64,000 nt of DNA from Pseudacidovorax sp. (GCF_017991995.1 NZ_JAGOPN010000013.1:62001-126000); one strand, 5' to 3'. Numbered from the stretch's first letter, positions 35,149 to 45,080 are shown. Program-made: numbers and translations. The notes: generated by a model not told the origin, from the sequence alone.

Positions 35149-37413
35149 TCAGGCGCTGCGGGGTTGCTGGGAAGGGGCTGCCGGCAGCATGGCGGGGTCG
35201 CGCAGGATCTGCGCCACATCCGCCTTGATCTGCATGGCAATGCCCGCGGCGAGGTCGAGCCGGCGCAACAGCCAGGGGCTGATGTCCTGATCGAAGGGGT
35301 CCGGCAGGGGCACCGGCCCGGAGGACAGCGAGGCCGCCGGGGCGGTATCCGGCGCATCCGCCAGTTCCGCCCGCTCGGGTGCGCCGGCGGGACGAGGCCC
35401 GATCGCCTCGTCGATACGCCGCGCGGCGCGCTCCAGGGGACCCTGGACCTGAGACGGATCCAGCCGGTCGTGCCGCAGCACGAGCATGGACTTCACCGCC
35501 GACAGCTGCGCCAGCAGCTGGTAGCTGTGAGCCTGCAGGCGCTCCAGCGGTTCCAGCGGCGGCTGTACGGCACGTGGCTCCGACAGCGAGCGCTGCGTCG
35601 CCTGCACCAGCGCCGAGAGGGCATCGAAGGCCTCCCGCCGCGCCAGCCGCCATTCCAGCTCCGGTGCCGTCTCCAGGGCATGCAGCTGGCCGAGCGACAG
35701 CGAGAGCCGCGCATGCCGGGCCTGCGCCGCCACCGTCCGCCGCACCAGGGCCGGAATCTGCGTGCGCTCCCAGGATGGCAGCACATAGCAGAAGGCCCAC
35801 GCCAGCGCGGCGCCGATCAGCGTGTCGGCGATACGCTCCCCGAGCGCGAAGGTGGGCGCGGCGCCGGCATACAGCTGGTGCGCCTGAACCAGCCCCAGCA
35901 CCGTGGCGGCCACGGCTGTCAGGGTGTATTTGCGCACCGCGAAGCCATGGGCGAAGGCCTGCGCCGCCGTCATGGCCAGTAGCAGCTCGACGGGGCCGGG
36001 ATGGGTGGCCAGCAGTGCCACGGCGAACAGGCTGCCCACCAGCGTGCCGGCCACGCGCTGGTTGCGCCGCTCCAGCGTCTGCGCCAGGCTGCCGCGCAGC
36101 ACCACCACGATGGTGAGCAGGATCCAGTAGTCGTGCGAGCCCCAGGGCATCAGCACGGCGATGACGTAGCCGGTGGCCAGTGCCAGCGCGGCGCGGATGG
36201 CATGGCGCAGCGGCGGCGCGTCCCAGCGCCAGAGCGCGAGGAAGGGCCGGATCGACCACTCGGTGGGACTGACGAAGACCTGCCAATGCGCGCGGACGAC
36301 GGCCAGGTCGGGCGCCTCGTCGCCTCGCGCCAGGCGGGCGAGGCGCACCGTCTCATCGTTCAGATGGGCCAAGCGGTTGGCCAGACCGCGGGCCAGTTGG
36401 CCGGGGGAGGGGCCGCCGAAGGCCGCCGTCTCGTCGGCGTCCGCAGGGATGGCAGCCAACGCCTGCCGGCGGTCGGCGATGACCGCGGGCCGGCGCATCT
36501 GCAGCAGGGCATCGGCCAAGGCCTCGACGTCGTCGGCCATGGCCTCCAGCACCTGGCGCATGGCCGCCAACTGGGCGCCGTGACGGGGATGGCTGCGCAG
36601 CATCTCCAGGTCGAGCTCACTGGCCAGCAGGTGGTCGCGCATCTCCAGCACCGTCATCAGCATGCCGGCCAGCCGCTGGCGGTAGGGCGTGCGCGGGGAT
36701 TCGAAGACCAGGTCGCGCGTGGACTGCAGCTGGTCGGCCAGCGCCGCCTGCGCTCGGAGCATGGCGCCGAGCGCAGGCGCGTCGACTTCGCGCACGTCGC
36801 TCGATTCGTCCCGGGCGCGGAACTGCCGCGCCTGCGCCCGCATGAGCGCCGCCATCGACAGCAGCAGGTCGGCCATGTACTGCGTGCGGTAGCGCGCGTT
36901 GAGCACCAGGTTCATCAGCGTGGCGTAGACCACGTACAGCGCCGAGCCCAGCGCCATGTGCCCCGTGCGGGCCATCGCCTCGCCCAGGCCGGAAGGGGGC
37001 CGTGTCGCCATCGAGAACACCATCGCCAGCATCAGCGCGATGGCGATGGGGATGCCCCGCTTGCCCCAGGCCATGGCCAGGAAGGCCAGGAACGAGGCCG
37101 GCACCAGCAGCAGGCCCAGCCGCCCCGGCATGGTGTGCAGCATCTGCACCGCGAAGAAGAGTGGCAGGCTGAGCAGGGCCGCGGGCAGCAACTGGCGCAG
37201 CTTGCCGCGGCGAGGCGCCGCGCGGTCGGGGGGGCTGGCGACGATGACGCCTGTGGCCGCCGATGCGGCCGCTGCCGCACCCAGCCACAGATGCACACCG
37301 CCCGAGATCAACAGCAGGCCGAGGGCCACCGACAGCCCGTTCGTGACGTCGTGGCTGAGGGCGGTGCGCAGGCTGCTGCGCATCTGGGGACGGCCGGCCG
37401 TGCTCAGGCTCAC
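35149..37413 (-). CDS. FUSC-family membrane protein (YccS/YhfK-like)
   Basis: 754 residues in two hydrophobic blocks (about 25-160 and 400-535), each followed by a long soluble region: the duplicated FUSC architecture of aromatic-acid and fusaric-acid efflux proteins. Start GTG 37413 overlaps the suhB stop (GTGA); ATG 37383 is an alternative. The second block contains [30 protein letters not shown]-type sequence (cut in the protein by short loops), the FUSC core. Substrate unknown. Confidence 0.87.
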   Translation of the reverse strand: MSLSTAGRPQMRSSLRTALSHDVTNGLSVALGLLLISGGVHLWLGAAAAASAATGVIVASPPDRAAPRRGKLRQLLPAALLSLPLFFAVQMLHTMPGRLGLLLVPASFLAFLAMAWGKRGIPIAIALMLAMVFSMATRPPSGLGEAMARTGHMALGSALYVVYATLMNLVLNARYRTQYMADLLLSMAALMRAQARQFRARDESSDVREVDAPALGAMLRAQAALADQLQSTRDLVFESPRTPYRQRLAGMLMTVLEMRDHLLASELDLEMLRSHPRHGAQLAAMRQVLEAMADDVEALADALLQMRRPAVIADRRQALAAIPADADETAAFGGPSPGQLARGLANRLAHLNDETVRLARLARGDEAPDLAVVRAHWQVFVSPTEWSIRPFLALWRWDAPPLRHAIRAALALATGYVIAVLMPWGSHDYWILLTIVVVLRGSLAQTLERRNQRVAGTLVGSLFAVALLATHPGPVELLLAMTAAQAFAHGFAVRKYTLTAVAATVLGLVQAHQLYAGAAPTFALGERIADTLIGAALAWAFCYVLPSWERTQIPALVRRTVAAQARHARLSLSLGQLHALETAPELEWRLARREAFDALSALVQATQRSLSEPRAVQPPLEPLERLQAHSYQLLAQLSAVKSMLVLRHDRLDPSQVQGPLERAARRIDEAIGPRPAGAPERAELADAPDTAPAASLSSGPVPLPDPFDQDISPWLLRRLDLAAGIAMQIKADVAQILRDPAMLPAAPSQQPRSA

Positions 37414-38453
37414 GCGCCCGGATTGCCTTCGTTGCTTTCGGGGGCGCGCTTGACGCGCGTCAGCTTGCGGGGCGCGGCGGGGGCGGGCGCCGGTGCCTCG
37501 GCGCCGCCTTCGGGCTCGGCCTCTTCGGTGCCCAGGCCCACAGTGGAGCGGGCGTAGATGTCGGCCGAGTCGTCAGCGCCGGCGGCGCGGCGGCTGGGGT
37601 CGACCGAGCGGATGCGCTCGGTGGCGGCCAGCTTGTCGTCCACGCCGGCGAACTTGGAGTATTTGCTCAGGATCGGCACCAACTGGCCGTAGATGCGCGG
37701 CGTGCCGGCCAGCAGTTCGCGCTGGTCCAGGAACTCGCCTTCGCCGGTGAAGTTGCTGATCAGGCCACCCGCCTCGGTCACCAGCAGCGAGCCGGCGGCG
37801 GCGTCCCAGATGTTGAGGCCCGTCTCGAAGAAGGCCTCGGTGTAGCCGGCGGCCACATAGGCGAGGTCCAGCGCGGCGGCGCCGGGGCGGCGCAGGCCGG
37901 CAGCGCGGGGCATCAGGTCGGCCATGATGGCCAGGTACTGCTTGAAGTTGTCGCCGGTGCGGAAGGGGAAGCCGGTGGAGATCAGGCTCTCGGGCAGGCG
38001 GATGCGCTTGGACACGCGGATGCGCCGCTCGTTGAGGTAGGCGCCGCGGCCGCGCGAGGCGGTGAACAGGTCGTTGCGCGTCGGGTCGTAGACCACGGCC
38101 TGCTCGATCTTGCCGCGCACCGACAGCGCGATGGACACGCAGTACACGGGGAAGCCGTGGATGAAGTTGGTGGTGCCGTCCAGCGGATCGATGATCCAGA
38201 CGTATTCGGAATCGCGGGCGCCGTGCTCGCTGCCCGATTCCTCGGCCAGGATGCCGTGGCCGGGATAGGCCGTCAGCAGCGTCTCGATGATGATCGCCTC
38301 GGCGGCATGGTCCACCTCGGTCACGAAGTCGTTCACCTGCTTCTGCGAGACGCGCACCGCTTCGACGTCGAGCGCGGCGCGGTTGATGATGGCGCCAGCG
38401 GCGCGGGCGGCCTTGATGGCCACGTTGAGCATGGGATGCAGGTTGGACGACAT
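37410..38453 (-). CDS. suhB: Inositol monophosphatase family protein (SuhB)
   Basis: 347 residues from ATG 38453 ([20 protein letters not shown]), the standard SuhB start. Lithium-sensitive phosphatase fold: metal-site motifs [25 protein letters not shown] and [17 protein letters not shown]. In E. coli SuhB also joins rRNA antitermination complexes. About 80 residues longer than usual: a low-complexity tail rich in Ala, Pro and Glu ending in [15 protein letters not shown]. The stop overlaps the FUSC start. Confidence 0.92.
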   Translation of the reverse strand: MSSNLHPMLNVAIKAARAAGAIINRAALDVEAVRVSQKQVNDFVTEVDHAAEAIIIETLLTAYPGHGILAEESGSEHGARDSEYVWIIDPLDGTTNFIHGFPVYCVSIALSVRGKIEQAVVYDPTRNDLFTASRGRGAYLNERRIRVSKRIRLPESLISTGFPFRTGDNFKQYLAIMADLMPRAAGLRRPGAAALDLAYVAAGYTEAFFETGLNIWDAAAGSLLVTEAGGLISNFTGEGEFLDQRELLAGTPRIYGQLVPILSKYSKFAGVDDKLAATERIRSVDPSRRAAGADDSADIYARSTVGLGTEEAEPEGGAEAPAPAPAAPRKLTRVKRAPESNEGNPGA

Positions 38454-38529
38454 GAGTTGTGCGAGGAACGGGTGCGGGCCCGGCCCGCCAGAGACGCGTC
38501 CGGCGATGCGGACGGAAAAGAAGGCGCGC

Positions 38530-38535
38530 ATTTTA
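38530..38535 (-). promoter_or_regulatory. Putative -10 of suhB
   Basis: TAAAAT on the minus strand, 77 bases before the suhB ATG. The Fur-like box lies 28-42 bases upstream of it. Confidence 0.35.
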
Positions 38536-38557
38536 GCGGGCAGCGCGTTCGTCGTTC

Positions 38558-38577
38558 TACAATGAGAACAATTCTCA
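38558..38577 (+). promoter_or_regulatory. Fur-box-like palindrome over the iron-operon promoter
   Basis: TACAAT (38558-38563) is overlapped by TGAGAA-CAA-TTCTCA (38563-38577), a perfect 6-3-6 palindrome matching the core of Fur boxes in this group (TGAGAAT-n-ATTCTCA type). Bound Fur would cover the -10 and the transcription start. The genes downstream are families linked to siderophore-iron uptake. Confidence 0.75.
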
Positions 38578-38720
38578 AAAAGTCTGCATAGAACGTCTTT
38601 GATCGTCAGCCAGACCGGTCGTGCCGCCTGACGCGGTGCGCCTTCCGGGCCCAGCCAGCGATGCGAGGGTGCCGGCCTCCGTGCCGGCCTCCCTCGCGTG
38701 TCTTGCCTGGAGCCTTGTCC

Positions 38721-38882
38721 ATGTTTCCGACCTGCCGGACCGCCGAGGCGGCCCTTGTCTCGGGGCGCGATGCCGCGCCTTTCCTTACTCGCCGGCGCGG
38801 CGCCGGCCCGTTTGCGCGGCCGCCGGTCCGCTCGATCCTGGGGGCACTCGCATCCCGGGCGCAGCCGGAGTTCGCGTGGTGA
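38721..38882 (+). CDS. Possible small ORF upstream of the DUF3649 gene
   Basis: 53 codons with GGAG nine bases before the ATG and a stop overlapping an in-frame GTG of the DUF3649 gene (GTGA at 38879-38882). Basic and Arg/Ala/Pro-rich ([15 protein letters not shown]...), no recognised family, no signal peptide. It may be a translated leader coupling Fur-controlled transcription to the operon, or chance in GC-rich DNA. The rest of the leader (38578-38720) holds only an imperfect GC hairpin near 38663-38700. Confidence 0.25.
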   Translation: MFPTCRTAEAALVSGRDAAPFLTRRRGAGPFARPPVRSILGALASRAQPEFAW

Positions 38883-38890
38883 GCGGCGCG

Positions 38891-39199
38891 ATGCCTCTGG
38901 CGCAGCAGTGGCTGTCCCGGGCTTGGCAGGCCGGCCCGGTGGTCTCGCGCATCGCCGCAGCCGTGGGCGGCGGCTATGCACTGGGCGCACTCACCAGCGT
39001 GGCCGCGCTCGCGCTGCCGGCGAGCCGTCCGCAGGCCGTGTTGGGCGGTGCGTTGGCGAGCTTCGCGGTGTTCGCGGCGGCGGTGATCTGGGTGTTCGCC
39101 GCGCGCAGCGCCACGCGGGCCTGGGTCGGGCTGCTGATCGCCGCGCTGCCACTGCTGCTGGCCAGCGCCCGGGTGTGGCGTTTGGGAGTGGGCGGATGA
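38891..39199 (+). CDS. DUF3649 membrane protein, iron-uptake associated
   Basis: 102 residues from ATG 38891 (in-frame GTG at 38879 possible). Three helices: [22 protein letters not shown], a second around residues 48-68 and a third ending [16 protein letters not shown], matching DUF3649. These short proteins accompany PepSY proteins and TonB siderophore receptors in Fur-regulated operons. Function unknown. The stop overlaps the next start (ATGA). Confidence 0.82.
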   Translation: MPLAQQWLSRAWQAGPVVSRIAAAVGGGYALGALTSVAALALPASRPQAVLGGALASFAVFAAAVIWVFAARSATRAWVGLLIAALPLLLASARVWRLGVGG

Positions 39200-40824
39200 A
39201 GAAGCACGCCCCGCCCGCGCGCGGCCTGCGCCAGCGCATGTCCGACCTGCACATCTGGGCCGGCCTGCTGGTCGGCTGGCTGCTCTATGCCATGTTTCTC
39301 ACCGGCACGGTGAGCTACTTCAAGGAAGAGATCTCGCAGTGGATGCGGCCCGAGGTGCCGCACCGCGCCGACCGCCCCGACCCTGCCACCGTGGCCGAGC
39401 GCGTGACGGCCGGCCTGCAGGCGCGCGCCCCGGACAGCACGCAGTGGAGCTTCGCGCTGCCCGACGACCGCAATCCCCTGGCCGACGCCTTCTGGCGCAA
39501 GCCGGCCGCGCAGGGGCGCCGCGCCTTCGAAAGCGCCAGCTTCGATCCTCACACCGGCCAGGTGGTGGCGGCGCGCGAGACGCGCGGCGGCGAGTTCTTC
39601 TACCGCTTCCACTTCCAGTTCCACTACATGCCGGTCCTGTGGGGGCGCTGGCTGGCCGGCATCTGCGCCATGTTCATGCTGGTGGCCATCGTCAGCGGCG
39701 TGATCACGCACAAGAAGATCTTCACGGACTTCTTCACCTTCCGATGGGGCAAGGGGCAGCGCTCCTGGCTCGACGCGCACAACGTGCTCTCGGTGCTCGG
39801 GCTGCCCTTCCACCTGATGATCACGTACACCGGCCTGGTGACGCTGATGCTGCTGTACATGCCCTTCGGCGAGCAGGCGGCCTTCAAGACGCCGGCCGAG
39901 CGCCGAACGCTCACCGCCCAGATGAGCGCCTTCGTCCAGCCGCAGACGCCCAGCGGCCAGGCGGCGCCGCTGGCGCCCATCGGGCCCATGGTTCGGCAGG
40001 CGCAGGCGCGCTGGGGCGCCGACGCCCTGGGGCGCGTGACCATCGCCAACCCGGGCGACGCGGTGGCGCGGGTGGTGGTCACGCGCGGCGACGAAGGCCG
40101 GGTGTCGGTCAGTCCGCAGTACATGCTCTTCGAAGGCAGCACTGGCCGCCTGCTGGAGGTCAGGGACCGCGTGGGCCCGGCCGCCGAAACCCGCGGCGTG
40201 ATGTATGCCCTGCACCTCGGCCGCTTCAGCGATGGCGTGACGCGCTGGCTCTACTTCCTCGTCAGCCTGGCGGGCACCGCCATGGTGGGCACGGGCCTGG
40301 TGATGTGGACCGTCAAGCGCCGCGCCAGGTTGCCCGATCCTGCGCGGCCGTACTTCGGCTTCTGGCTGGTGGAGCGGCTGAACATCGCCGCGATCGCCGG
40401 CCTGTCCATCGCCATGGCCGGCATGCTGTGGGCCAACCGGCTGCTGCCCGTCGGCATGGCGCAGCGCGCCGAATGGGAAGTCGACGTGTTCTTCATGGTC
40501 TGGGGGGCAACCCTGGCCTGGGCGCTGCTGCGGCCGGCCCGCCGGGCCTGGATCGAACTGCTGTGGACCGCCGCCGCCGTGCTGGCGCTGCTGCCGGTGC
40601 TGAGCTGGCTGACCACCGGTCGCCACCTGCTGGCCAGCCTTCAGGCGGGCGACGGCGTGTTCGCCGGCATGGAGCTGACGCTGTGGGTCCTCGCCGCGCT
40701 GCATGCGGTGCTGGCCCTGCGCACGATGCGGCACCAGGCCCGTCTGCCCAGGCCGCGGGCATCGGCGAAGGCGGCTGTCCCGCGGACGCCGGCCGATGGG
40801 CTGGCTGCCGAAGGGGGCCGCTGA
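39196..40824 (+). CDS. PepSY-TM domain membrane protein (putative ferrisiderophore reductase)
   Basis: 542 residues from ATG 39196, overlapping the DUF3649 stop. PepSY_TM layout: helix 1 with MSDLHIWAGLLVGWLLYAMF, a PepSY segment (ASFDPHTGQVVAARETRGGEFFYRFHF), a helix with conserved HKKIFTDFFTFRWGKGQRSWLDAHN, then further helices with LHLGRF and VMWTVKRRARLPD. FoxB-type relatives reduce siderophore-bound iron at the inner membrane using membrane His residues. Four further C-terminal helices follow. The activity is inferred from family and operon. Confidence 0.85.
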   Translation: MKKHAPPARGLRQRMSDLHIWAGLLVGWLLYAMFLTGTVSYFKEEISQWMRPEVPHRADRPDPATVAERVTAGLQARAPDSTQWSFALPDDRNPLADAFWRKPAAQGRRAFESASFDPHTGQVVAARETRGGEFFYRFHFQFHYMPVLWGRWLAGICAMFMLVAIVSGVITHKKIFTDFFTFRWGKGQRSWLDAHNVLSVLGLPFHLMITYTGLVTLMLLYMPFGEQAAFKTPAERRTLTAQMSAFVQPQTPSGQAAPLAPIGPMVRQAQARWGADALGRVTIANPGDAVARVVVTRGDEGRVSVSPQYMLFEGSTGRLLEVRDRVGPAAETRGVMYALHLGRFSDGVTRWLYFLVSLAGTAMVGTGLVMWTVKRRARLPDPARPYFGFWLVERLNIAAIAGLSIAMAGMLWANRLLPVGMAQRAEWEVDVFFMVWGATLAWALLRPARRAWIELLWTAAAVLALLPVLSWLTTGRHLLASLQAGDGVFAGMELTLWVLAALHAVLALRTMRHQARLPRPRASAKAAVPRTPADGLAAEGGR

Positions 40825-41102
40825 TGCACGCGCTCGTCACTGCACTGCTGCTCGCCGGTTTCGCGCTACTGGCCGCGGCGATGGAGCGGCACCAGGACGA
40901 CCTCTTCGGCCGGCCGCTGCCGGCCCGTCTCACCGCGCTGCTGCGGCTCGGAGGCAGCGCCGCGCTGCTGCTCGGCCTGGCCGCCGCCGTGCAGGCCTGG
41001 GGCTGGGCCGTGGGGCTGGTCGTCGGTTGCGGCCACCTGAGCGTCGCGGCCGGTGCGGTGGTGCTGGCGCTGGTGGCCTGGAACCGGCGCCACGGCCGCT
41101 GA
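40824..41102 (+). CDS. DUF3325 membrane protein, iron-uptake associated
   Basis: 92 residues, start overlapping the previous stop (TGATG). Three helices with the DUF3325 pattern (LLLAGFALLAAAMERHQDD, RLGGSAALLLGLAAAVQAWGW, final WNRR). The third member of the DUF3649-PepSY-DUF3325 set. Function unknown. It converges with the acylase gene, with 36 bases between holding a GC-rich hairpin. Confidence 0.82.
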   Translation: MHALVTALLLAGFALLAAAMERHQDDLFGRPLPARLTALLRLGGSAALLLGLAAAVQAWGWAVGLVVGCGHLSVAAGAVVLALVAWNRRHGR

Positions 41103-41138
41103 AGGCGCGCGGCGGCATCACGGCCGCCGCCGCCATCC

Positions 41139-43655
41139 TCACTCCGCGATCCGGCTGCTGCTGTACTGCGGATCGGCCTGGATTTCCGCCTCGGTGAACG
41201 GCACCTTGAGCCACTGCTTGGCGCTGTAGCGCCGGGTGTAGTCGCCGTTGTGCGGCGAGGCCGGATCGTCCGATTGCGAGAAGGTCAGGAAGGTGTGGGC
41301 CTGCACGCCCGCCGCGTCGAATTGCACCACCTGCATGTAGCTGTTGCCGTTGGGGTCCCCGTCCATGCTGTAGCCGCCTTGCTCGATGCGCTGCTCGGAA
41401 CAGGCGATGGTGAAGTAGCCGACATTGCCGCAGCCGCCATAGAGCGGGATGCGCACGCCGCCGCGGGTGGCGAACAGCGTCTCTCCCCGCGGCGCATTGA
41501 GCGCGAAGCCACTGGCCTGGATCGCCAGTGTGGCGGCGCCCATCGCCTGACGCAGGCTGGCGGCGGCCGCGGGCTGCAGGTCGCGCGGCGTGTTCAGCGG
41601 GTCGGCGGCGTCGAAGGGCACGGCCCACAGCGCGGCCGCGCCGAGCTTCTCGGCCCGGCGCCAGAACTCGTCCCATACATGCGCGCCGCGGGCGTCGGCG
41701 TTGCCGGTGGAATCCCAGTTGCGCAGTTGGTCGCAGGCGGCAGCGATGTCCACCGTGCGCGCCGGGGAATAGGTCTGGCCGGTGGCGGCATCGGCGCTCA
41801 CGCTGACCGTGGTGGGCGCGGTGCAGGCCAGCGTCAGGGCCTGGCTCTTGACCAGCTCCGCGCTGAGCACGCGGCTGCCCAGCACCATGCGCTGCACGAT
41901 GTCGGGCGTGGCGCGGTTGCCGGCATAGCCGTCGGTACCGGCCAGGCGTGCGCGGGCCATCAGGTGGCCCATGCGGGTGCGCAGCGACTGCGCCTCCGTG
42001 CCGGTCGGGCCGATGATGGACGGATAGCCCGTGAGTGGCGCGTCCGGGTTGGCCAGCCAGTAGCTGTCGTTCATGTTGGCGACGTAGTCGTCGCGCAGCA
42101 GCCCGGGCATCTGGGTGGCCGGCAGGGCCCCGGGCTGTGCGGCAGCGGGGTCGACCGTCCAGTTGCACGCCGAGCGCGAGCCGTCCAGCACGGGCACGCG
42201 GGGCAGGGCCGCCGCCAATGCCGTGCTGAACGGCGTGGCGCAGGCCGACAACTGCGCAGGCGGCACATTGGGCATGGCGCCGATGTCGCCGTACCAGGCC
42301 TGGCTGCTGCCGCGGCCCACCGCCACGGTGTTCACCCAGGGGATGGACGATTCCTCCTTCTGGATGGCGATCAGCTCGTCCAGCGACTTCGCCGTGTTCC
42401 AGCGCATCCAGGTGCGGAACAGCCGGTAGTTGTCGGCGTTGATGTCGCGGATGGCGAAGGCGCTGGTGGCCGACCACGCCAGCGCCGGGTTGAGCGTGCC
42501 CAGGTTGACCATGGGCCCGTACTCGCTGCGGTAGAGCGTGCGGGTGACGGGGGCGCCGTCCTTCACGGCGACGGTGATGCGCTGGGCCGTCATCTTCACC
42601 TTCTGGCCATCGCGCATATAGGCCGTGGGGTCGTCAGAGGCCAGCGTCAGCTGGAAGAAGCCGAAGCGGCGCGCCGTCGAGACTGTGTGGCTCCAGGCCA
42701 CCCCGTTGTTGAAGCCGATGAGGATGACCGGGATGCCCAGGAAGGAGCTGCCGCTCACGTCCAGCTCGCCCGGGATGGTCAGCTGCGCCTGGTAGAAGCG
42801 GTCGGGCCCGCGCCAGTACCAGTGGGGGTTGCCGAACAGCACCGGCCCGCCGCCGGTGGCCGCGCCTCCGAAGCCGTACATGTTGCTGCCCACCCCGGAC
42901 TCGCCGCCCACTTCGAGCGCGGGCGCCGCAATGTTCTGCGGGCGCAGCACGGCGTACTGCCGGGCAGGGCTGCGTAGCGTCCGGCGGGTGGTCGTGATGG
43001 GCGCCGGCGGCTGGGCGTTGGCGATGGCCGAAAGGAAGTTGCTGTAGCCGGCGGCAAAGTTGGCCTGGTACATCCGGCGCCACAGATCGGCGGTCGTGAC
43101 CGTCGTGACCCAGGCCTGGTCGCGGCAGGCTGCGTGGCGACCGGGACTGCCGCCCGACTTCAGCTCGCGCACATAGCGGTTGTAGCCGGCGGTGAAGCCT
43201 TCCACCATCTGCAGCAGTTTGGCGGGCTGGGCCGCCATCACGGCCTGGATGCGGGCGTCGTCCATCACCTGGCGGTGGAAGAAGTCGGAGTCGATGTTCT
43301 TCGGACGGCCGATGGTGCCGCTGGTGGTCACCTGCGCATCCGCGCCCAGCCAGCGCGAGCGCTCGCCGCGGTAGGTGAGGAAGGCATCCGCCATCGTGCA
43401 CAGCGCATCCTGCGCCTGGGCATAGCCGTAGCCGTAGCCCACGCCACCCCAGTCGGCGGCCTTGATGTGGGGAACGCCCAGTGCGGTGCGGCGGATTTCG
43501 GCCTGGTAGGCAGCCGCAGGCGCCGGGGCCGGCGAGGGGGCAGGCGCGGGCGCGGGAACGAAATGGCTGGTGCCGCCGCTGCCGCCACAGGCGGCCAGCG
43601 AGGCGATGGCAAGCAGGGTCAAGGGCCGCAGATGGCGGCCGAGCGAAGGGGTCAC
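41139..43655 (-). CDS. PvdQ/aculeacin-type Ntn acylase, predicted lipoprotein
   Basis: 838 residues from the GTG at 43655, chosen because AGGAGA precedes it and it gives a lipoprotein signal with lipobox LAAC (Cys23). The penicillin-amidase family Ntn hydrolase is made as a precursor and self-cleaved before Ser257 (GVGSNMYGFGG). The following region resembles PvdQ closely (VLFGNPHWYWRGPDRFYQ, LTIPGELDVSGSSFLGIPV, GVAWSHTVSTARRFGFFQL). Relatives remove acyl chains from AHL signals, pyoverdine precursors or lipopeptides. It converges with the Fur-linked operon. Substrate unknown. Confidence 0.9.
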   Translation of the reverse strand: MTPSLGRHLRPLTLLAIASLAACGGSGGTSHFVPAPAPAPSPAPAPAAAYQAEIRRTALGVPHIKAADWGGVGYGYGYAQAQDALCTMADAFLTYRGERSRWLGADAQVTTSGTIGRPKNIDSDFFHRQVMDDARIQAVMAAQPAKLLQMVEGFTAGYNRYVRELKSGGSPGRHAACRDQAWVTTVTTADLWRRMYQANFAAGYSNFLSAIANAQPPAPITTTRRTLRSPARQYAVLRPQNIAAPALEVGGESGVGSNMYGFGGAATGGGPVLFGNPHWYWRGPDRFYQAQLTIPGELDVSGSSFLGIPVILIGFNNGVAWSHTVSTARRFGFFQLTLASDDPTAYMRDGQKVKMTAQRITVAVKDGAPVTRTLYRSEYGPMVNLGTLNPALAWSATSAFAIRDINADNYRLFRTWMRWNTAKSLDELIAIQKEESSIPWVNTVAVGRGSSQAWYGDIGAMPNVPPAQLSACATPFSTALAAALPRVPVLDGSRSACNWTVDPAAAQPGALPATQMPGLLRDDYVANMNDSYWLANPDAPLTGYPSIIGPTGTEAQSLRTRMGHLMARARLAGTDGYAGNRATPDIVQRMVLGSRVLSAELVKSQALTLACTAPTTVSVSADAATGQTYSPARTVDIAAACDQLRNWDSTGNADARGAHVWDEFWRRAEKLGAAALWAVPFDAADPLNTPRDLQPAAAASLRQAMGAATLAIQASGFALNAPRGETLFATRGGVRIPLYGGCGNVGYFTIACSEQRIEQGGYSMDGDPNGNSYMQVVQFDAAGVQAHTFLTFSQSDDPASPHNGDYTRRYSAKQWLKVPFTEAEIQADPQYSSSRIAE

Positions 43656-43814
43656 GGTGGTCTCCTGTTTCTTGTTGGCGGCGTCTTGGCACGCCAGCCG
43701 GCAGCGTAGGGCGTCGCACATCCGGTGGCTTGTACATAGCCGCTACTCGGCGGGACGGCGGCGGGCCCGTGCGGTCCGGACGCCCTCCGATGGGCCGGCC
43801 TTGCGCGTGCAGGA

Positions 43815-44624
43815 TCAGGTGGGCCAGGCGCGTGTGGCCGCGTCGTCCACCGAGAGCTGCACGCGGCGCGGGTCGGCGAGGAAGCAGGGCGCGAGCCCGA
43901 AGCAGGACTGGAAGGTCCGGCTCATGTGCGCCGAGTCCGAGAAGCCGCCGGCCAGCGCCACCTGGGTCAGCGGTGCGCCCTCGCGCATCTGCTGGATCGC
44001 GCGGCGGATCTTGGCCCACAGGGCATAGCGCGTCACCGACAGGCCGGCCTGCTCACGGAAGAGGTGCGTGAGCCGGTCGGCCGACAGGCCCGCGATCTCG
44101 GCCAATGCAGGCAGGGGACATGCCTGTGGATCGCGGCGGATGGCCGCAGCCACTCGGCAGACGCGCGGGTCGAGGTTGCGCGTGCCTCCCGGGGCTGGCG
44201 GCGCGGCGCTGCCGACGATCCGCCGTAGCGCCTCATCGCACAGCGTCTGCAGCTGGATGGCATCGAGCTGGCCGTGCACGGCCCCCTCGCATGGCTGCGC
44301 CAGAGGCGCGAGGATGTCGGGCGCCAGCACGTGAATGCGGTTGCTGCCGAGCCGTTTGGCCAACAGACGATGGTTGAGGGCGGCGGGGTCGATGTTGAGC
44401 GACAACAGGCCCCAGCGGCTTGCGTCCAGGCGGCGGGCCACCAACGGCGGCACCCAGGCGGCGCTGGCCTGTACCCGCTCGCCATGGCCGGACACCAGCG
44501 TGAAGCTCCGGCCGGGAGGTGCGATCAGCACCGTGCCGCTCGCGCGGGCGGTGAGGCCGGAGGCGATGGCGTGAGTGGCGTAGAGGAAGCGGTCTTCCCA
44601 GAGATGCAGGTGCGCGTCGGACAC
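43815..44624 (-). CDS. AraC-family transcriptional regulator
   Basis: 269 residues. The N-terminal half is a sensor region without a recognised family. The C-terminal AraC domain has two helix-turn-helices: LPALAEIAGLSADRLTHLFREQAG, then APLTQVALAGGFSDSAHMSRTFQSCFG. It precedes the acylase gene by 159 bases on the same strand, so it may regulate it. Ligand unknown. Confidence 0.9.
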   Translation of the reverse strand: MSDAHLHLWEDRFLYATHAIASGLTARASGTVLIAPPGRSFTLVSGHGERVQASAAWVPPLVARRLDASRWGLLSLNIDPAALNHRLLAKRLGSNRIHVLAPDILAPLAQPCEGAVHGQLDAIQLQTLCDEALRRIVGSAAPPAPGGTRNLDPRVCRVAAAIRRDPQACPLPALAEIAGLSADRLTHLFREQAGLSVTRYALWAKIRRAIQQMREGAPLTQVALAGGFSDSAHMSRTFQSCFGLAPCFLADPRRVQLSVDDAATRAWPT

Positions 44625-44711
44625 GGTGAAGGAGCGAAGCCCGCTCGGAGTGTGCGGTCGCGCCCCTTCCTGGTGCGTCGGCAGAAACCCCGGGGCCGGG
44701 GCCCCCGCGTG

Positions 44712-45002
44712 TCAGTCGCCGAAGGATGCGGCGAGCGGCACGTCGATGACGATGTCGCTGCGCGCCTCGGCCACGCAGGGCAGGATCCAGCCTTCCGCGC
44801 GCTCCTCGCGGGTCACCCCCGGCCATTCGATGGTGTGCACCACCGCGCCTTCGCGCACCTGGCACAGGCAGGTGCGGCAGGTGCCGTTGCGGCAGGAGCT
44901 CGGAAGCACCGCGCCCGCGTCCTCGGCCGCGCGCAGCAGGCTCCGGCCGGCTTGCGCGGTGAAGCGAAGGCCCGAGGGCTGGATGAGGACGCTGTAGGAC
45001 AT
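44712..45002 (-). CDS. Plant-type [2Fe-2S] ferredoxin
   Basis: 96 residues from ATG 45002. Cluster ligands C37, C42, C45 and C76 (C-x4-C-x2-C then a distal Cys in LPCVAEA). Carries electrons, for example to oxygenases or reductases. No partner enzyme is adjacent; the Rieske oxygenase at 18788 lacks a local electron donor, but pairing them is speculative. Divergent from the GNAT gene. Confidence 0.92.
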   Translation of the reverse strand: MSYSVLIQPSGLRFTAQAGRSLLRAAEDAGAVLPSSCRNGTCRTCLCQVREGAVVHTIEWPGVTREERAEGWILPCVAEARSDIVIDVPLAASFGD

Positions 45003-45080
45003 GGCAGCAAGCAGGGGAGGGGCGCAGTGTAGGGGCGGGGGCGACCCGCGCCGGGCGGCGACAATGGCGGCCCGATTTTT

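Noticed and set aside
38661-38700. Terminator in the iron-operon leader
   Set aside because: GCGAGGG..GCCGGC / GCCGGC..CCCTCGC pairs imperfectly and no T-run follows, so it was left as a hairpin in the leader.
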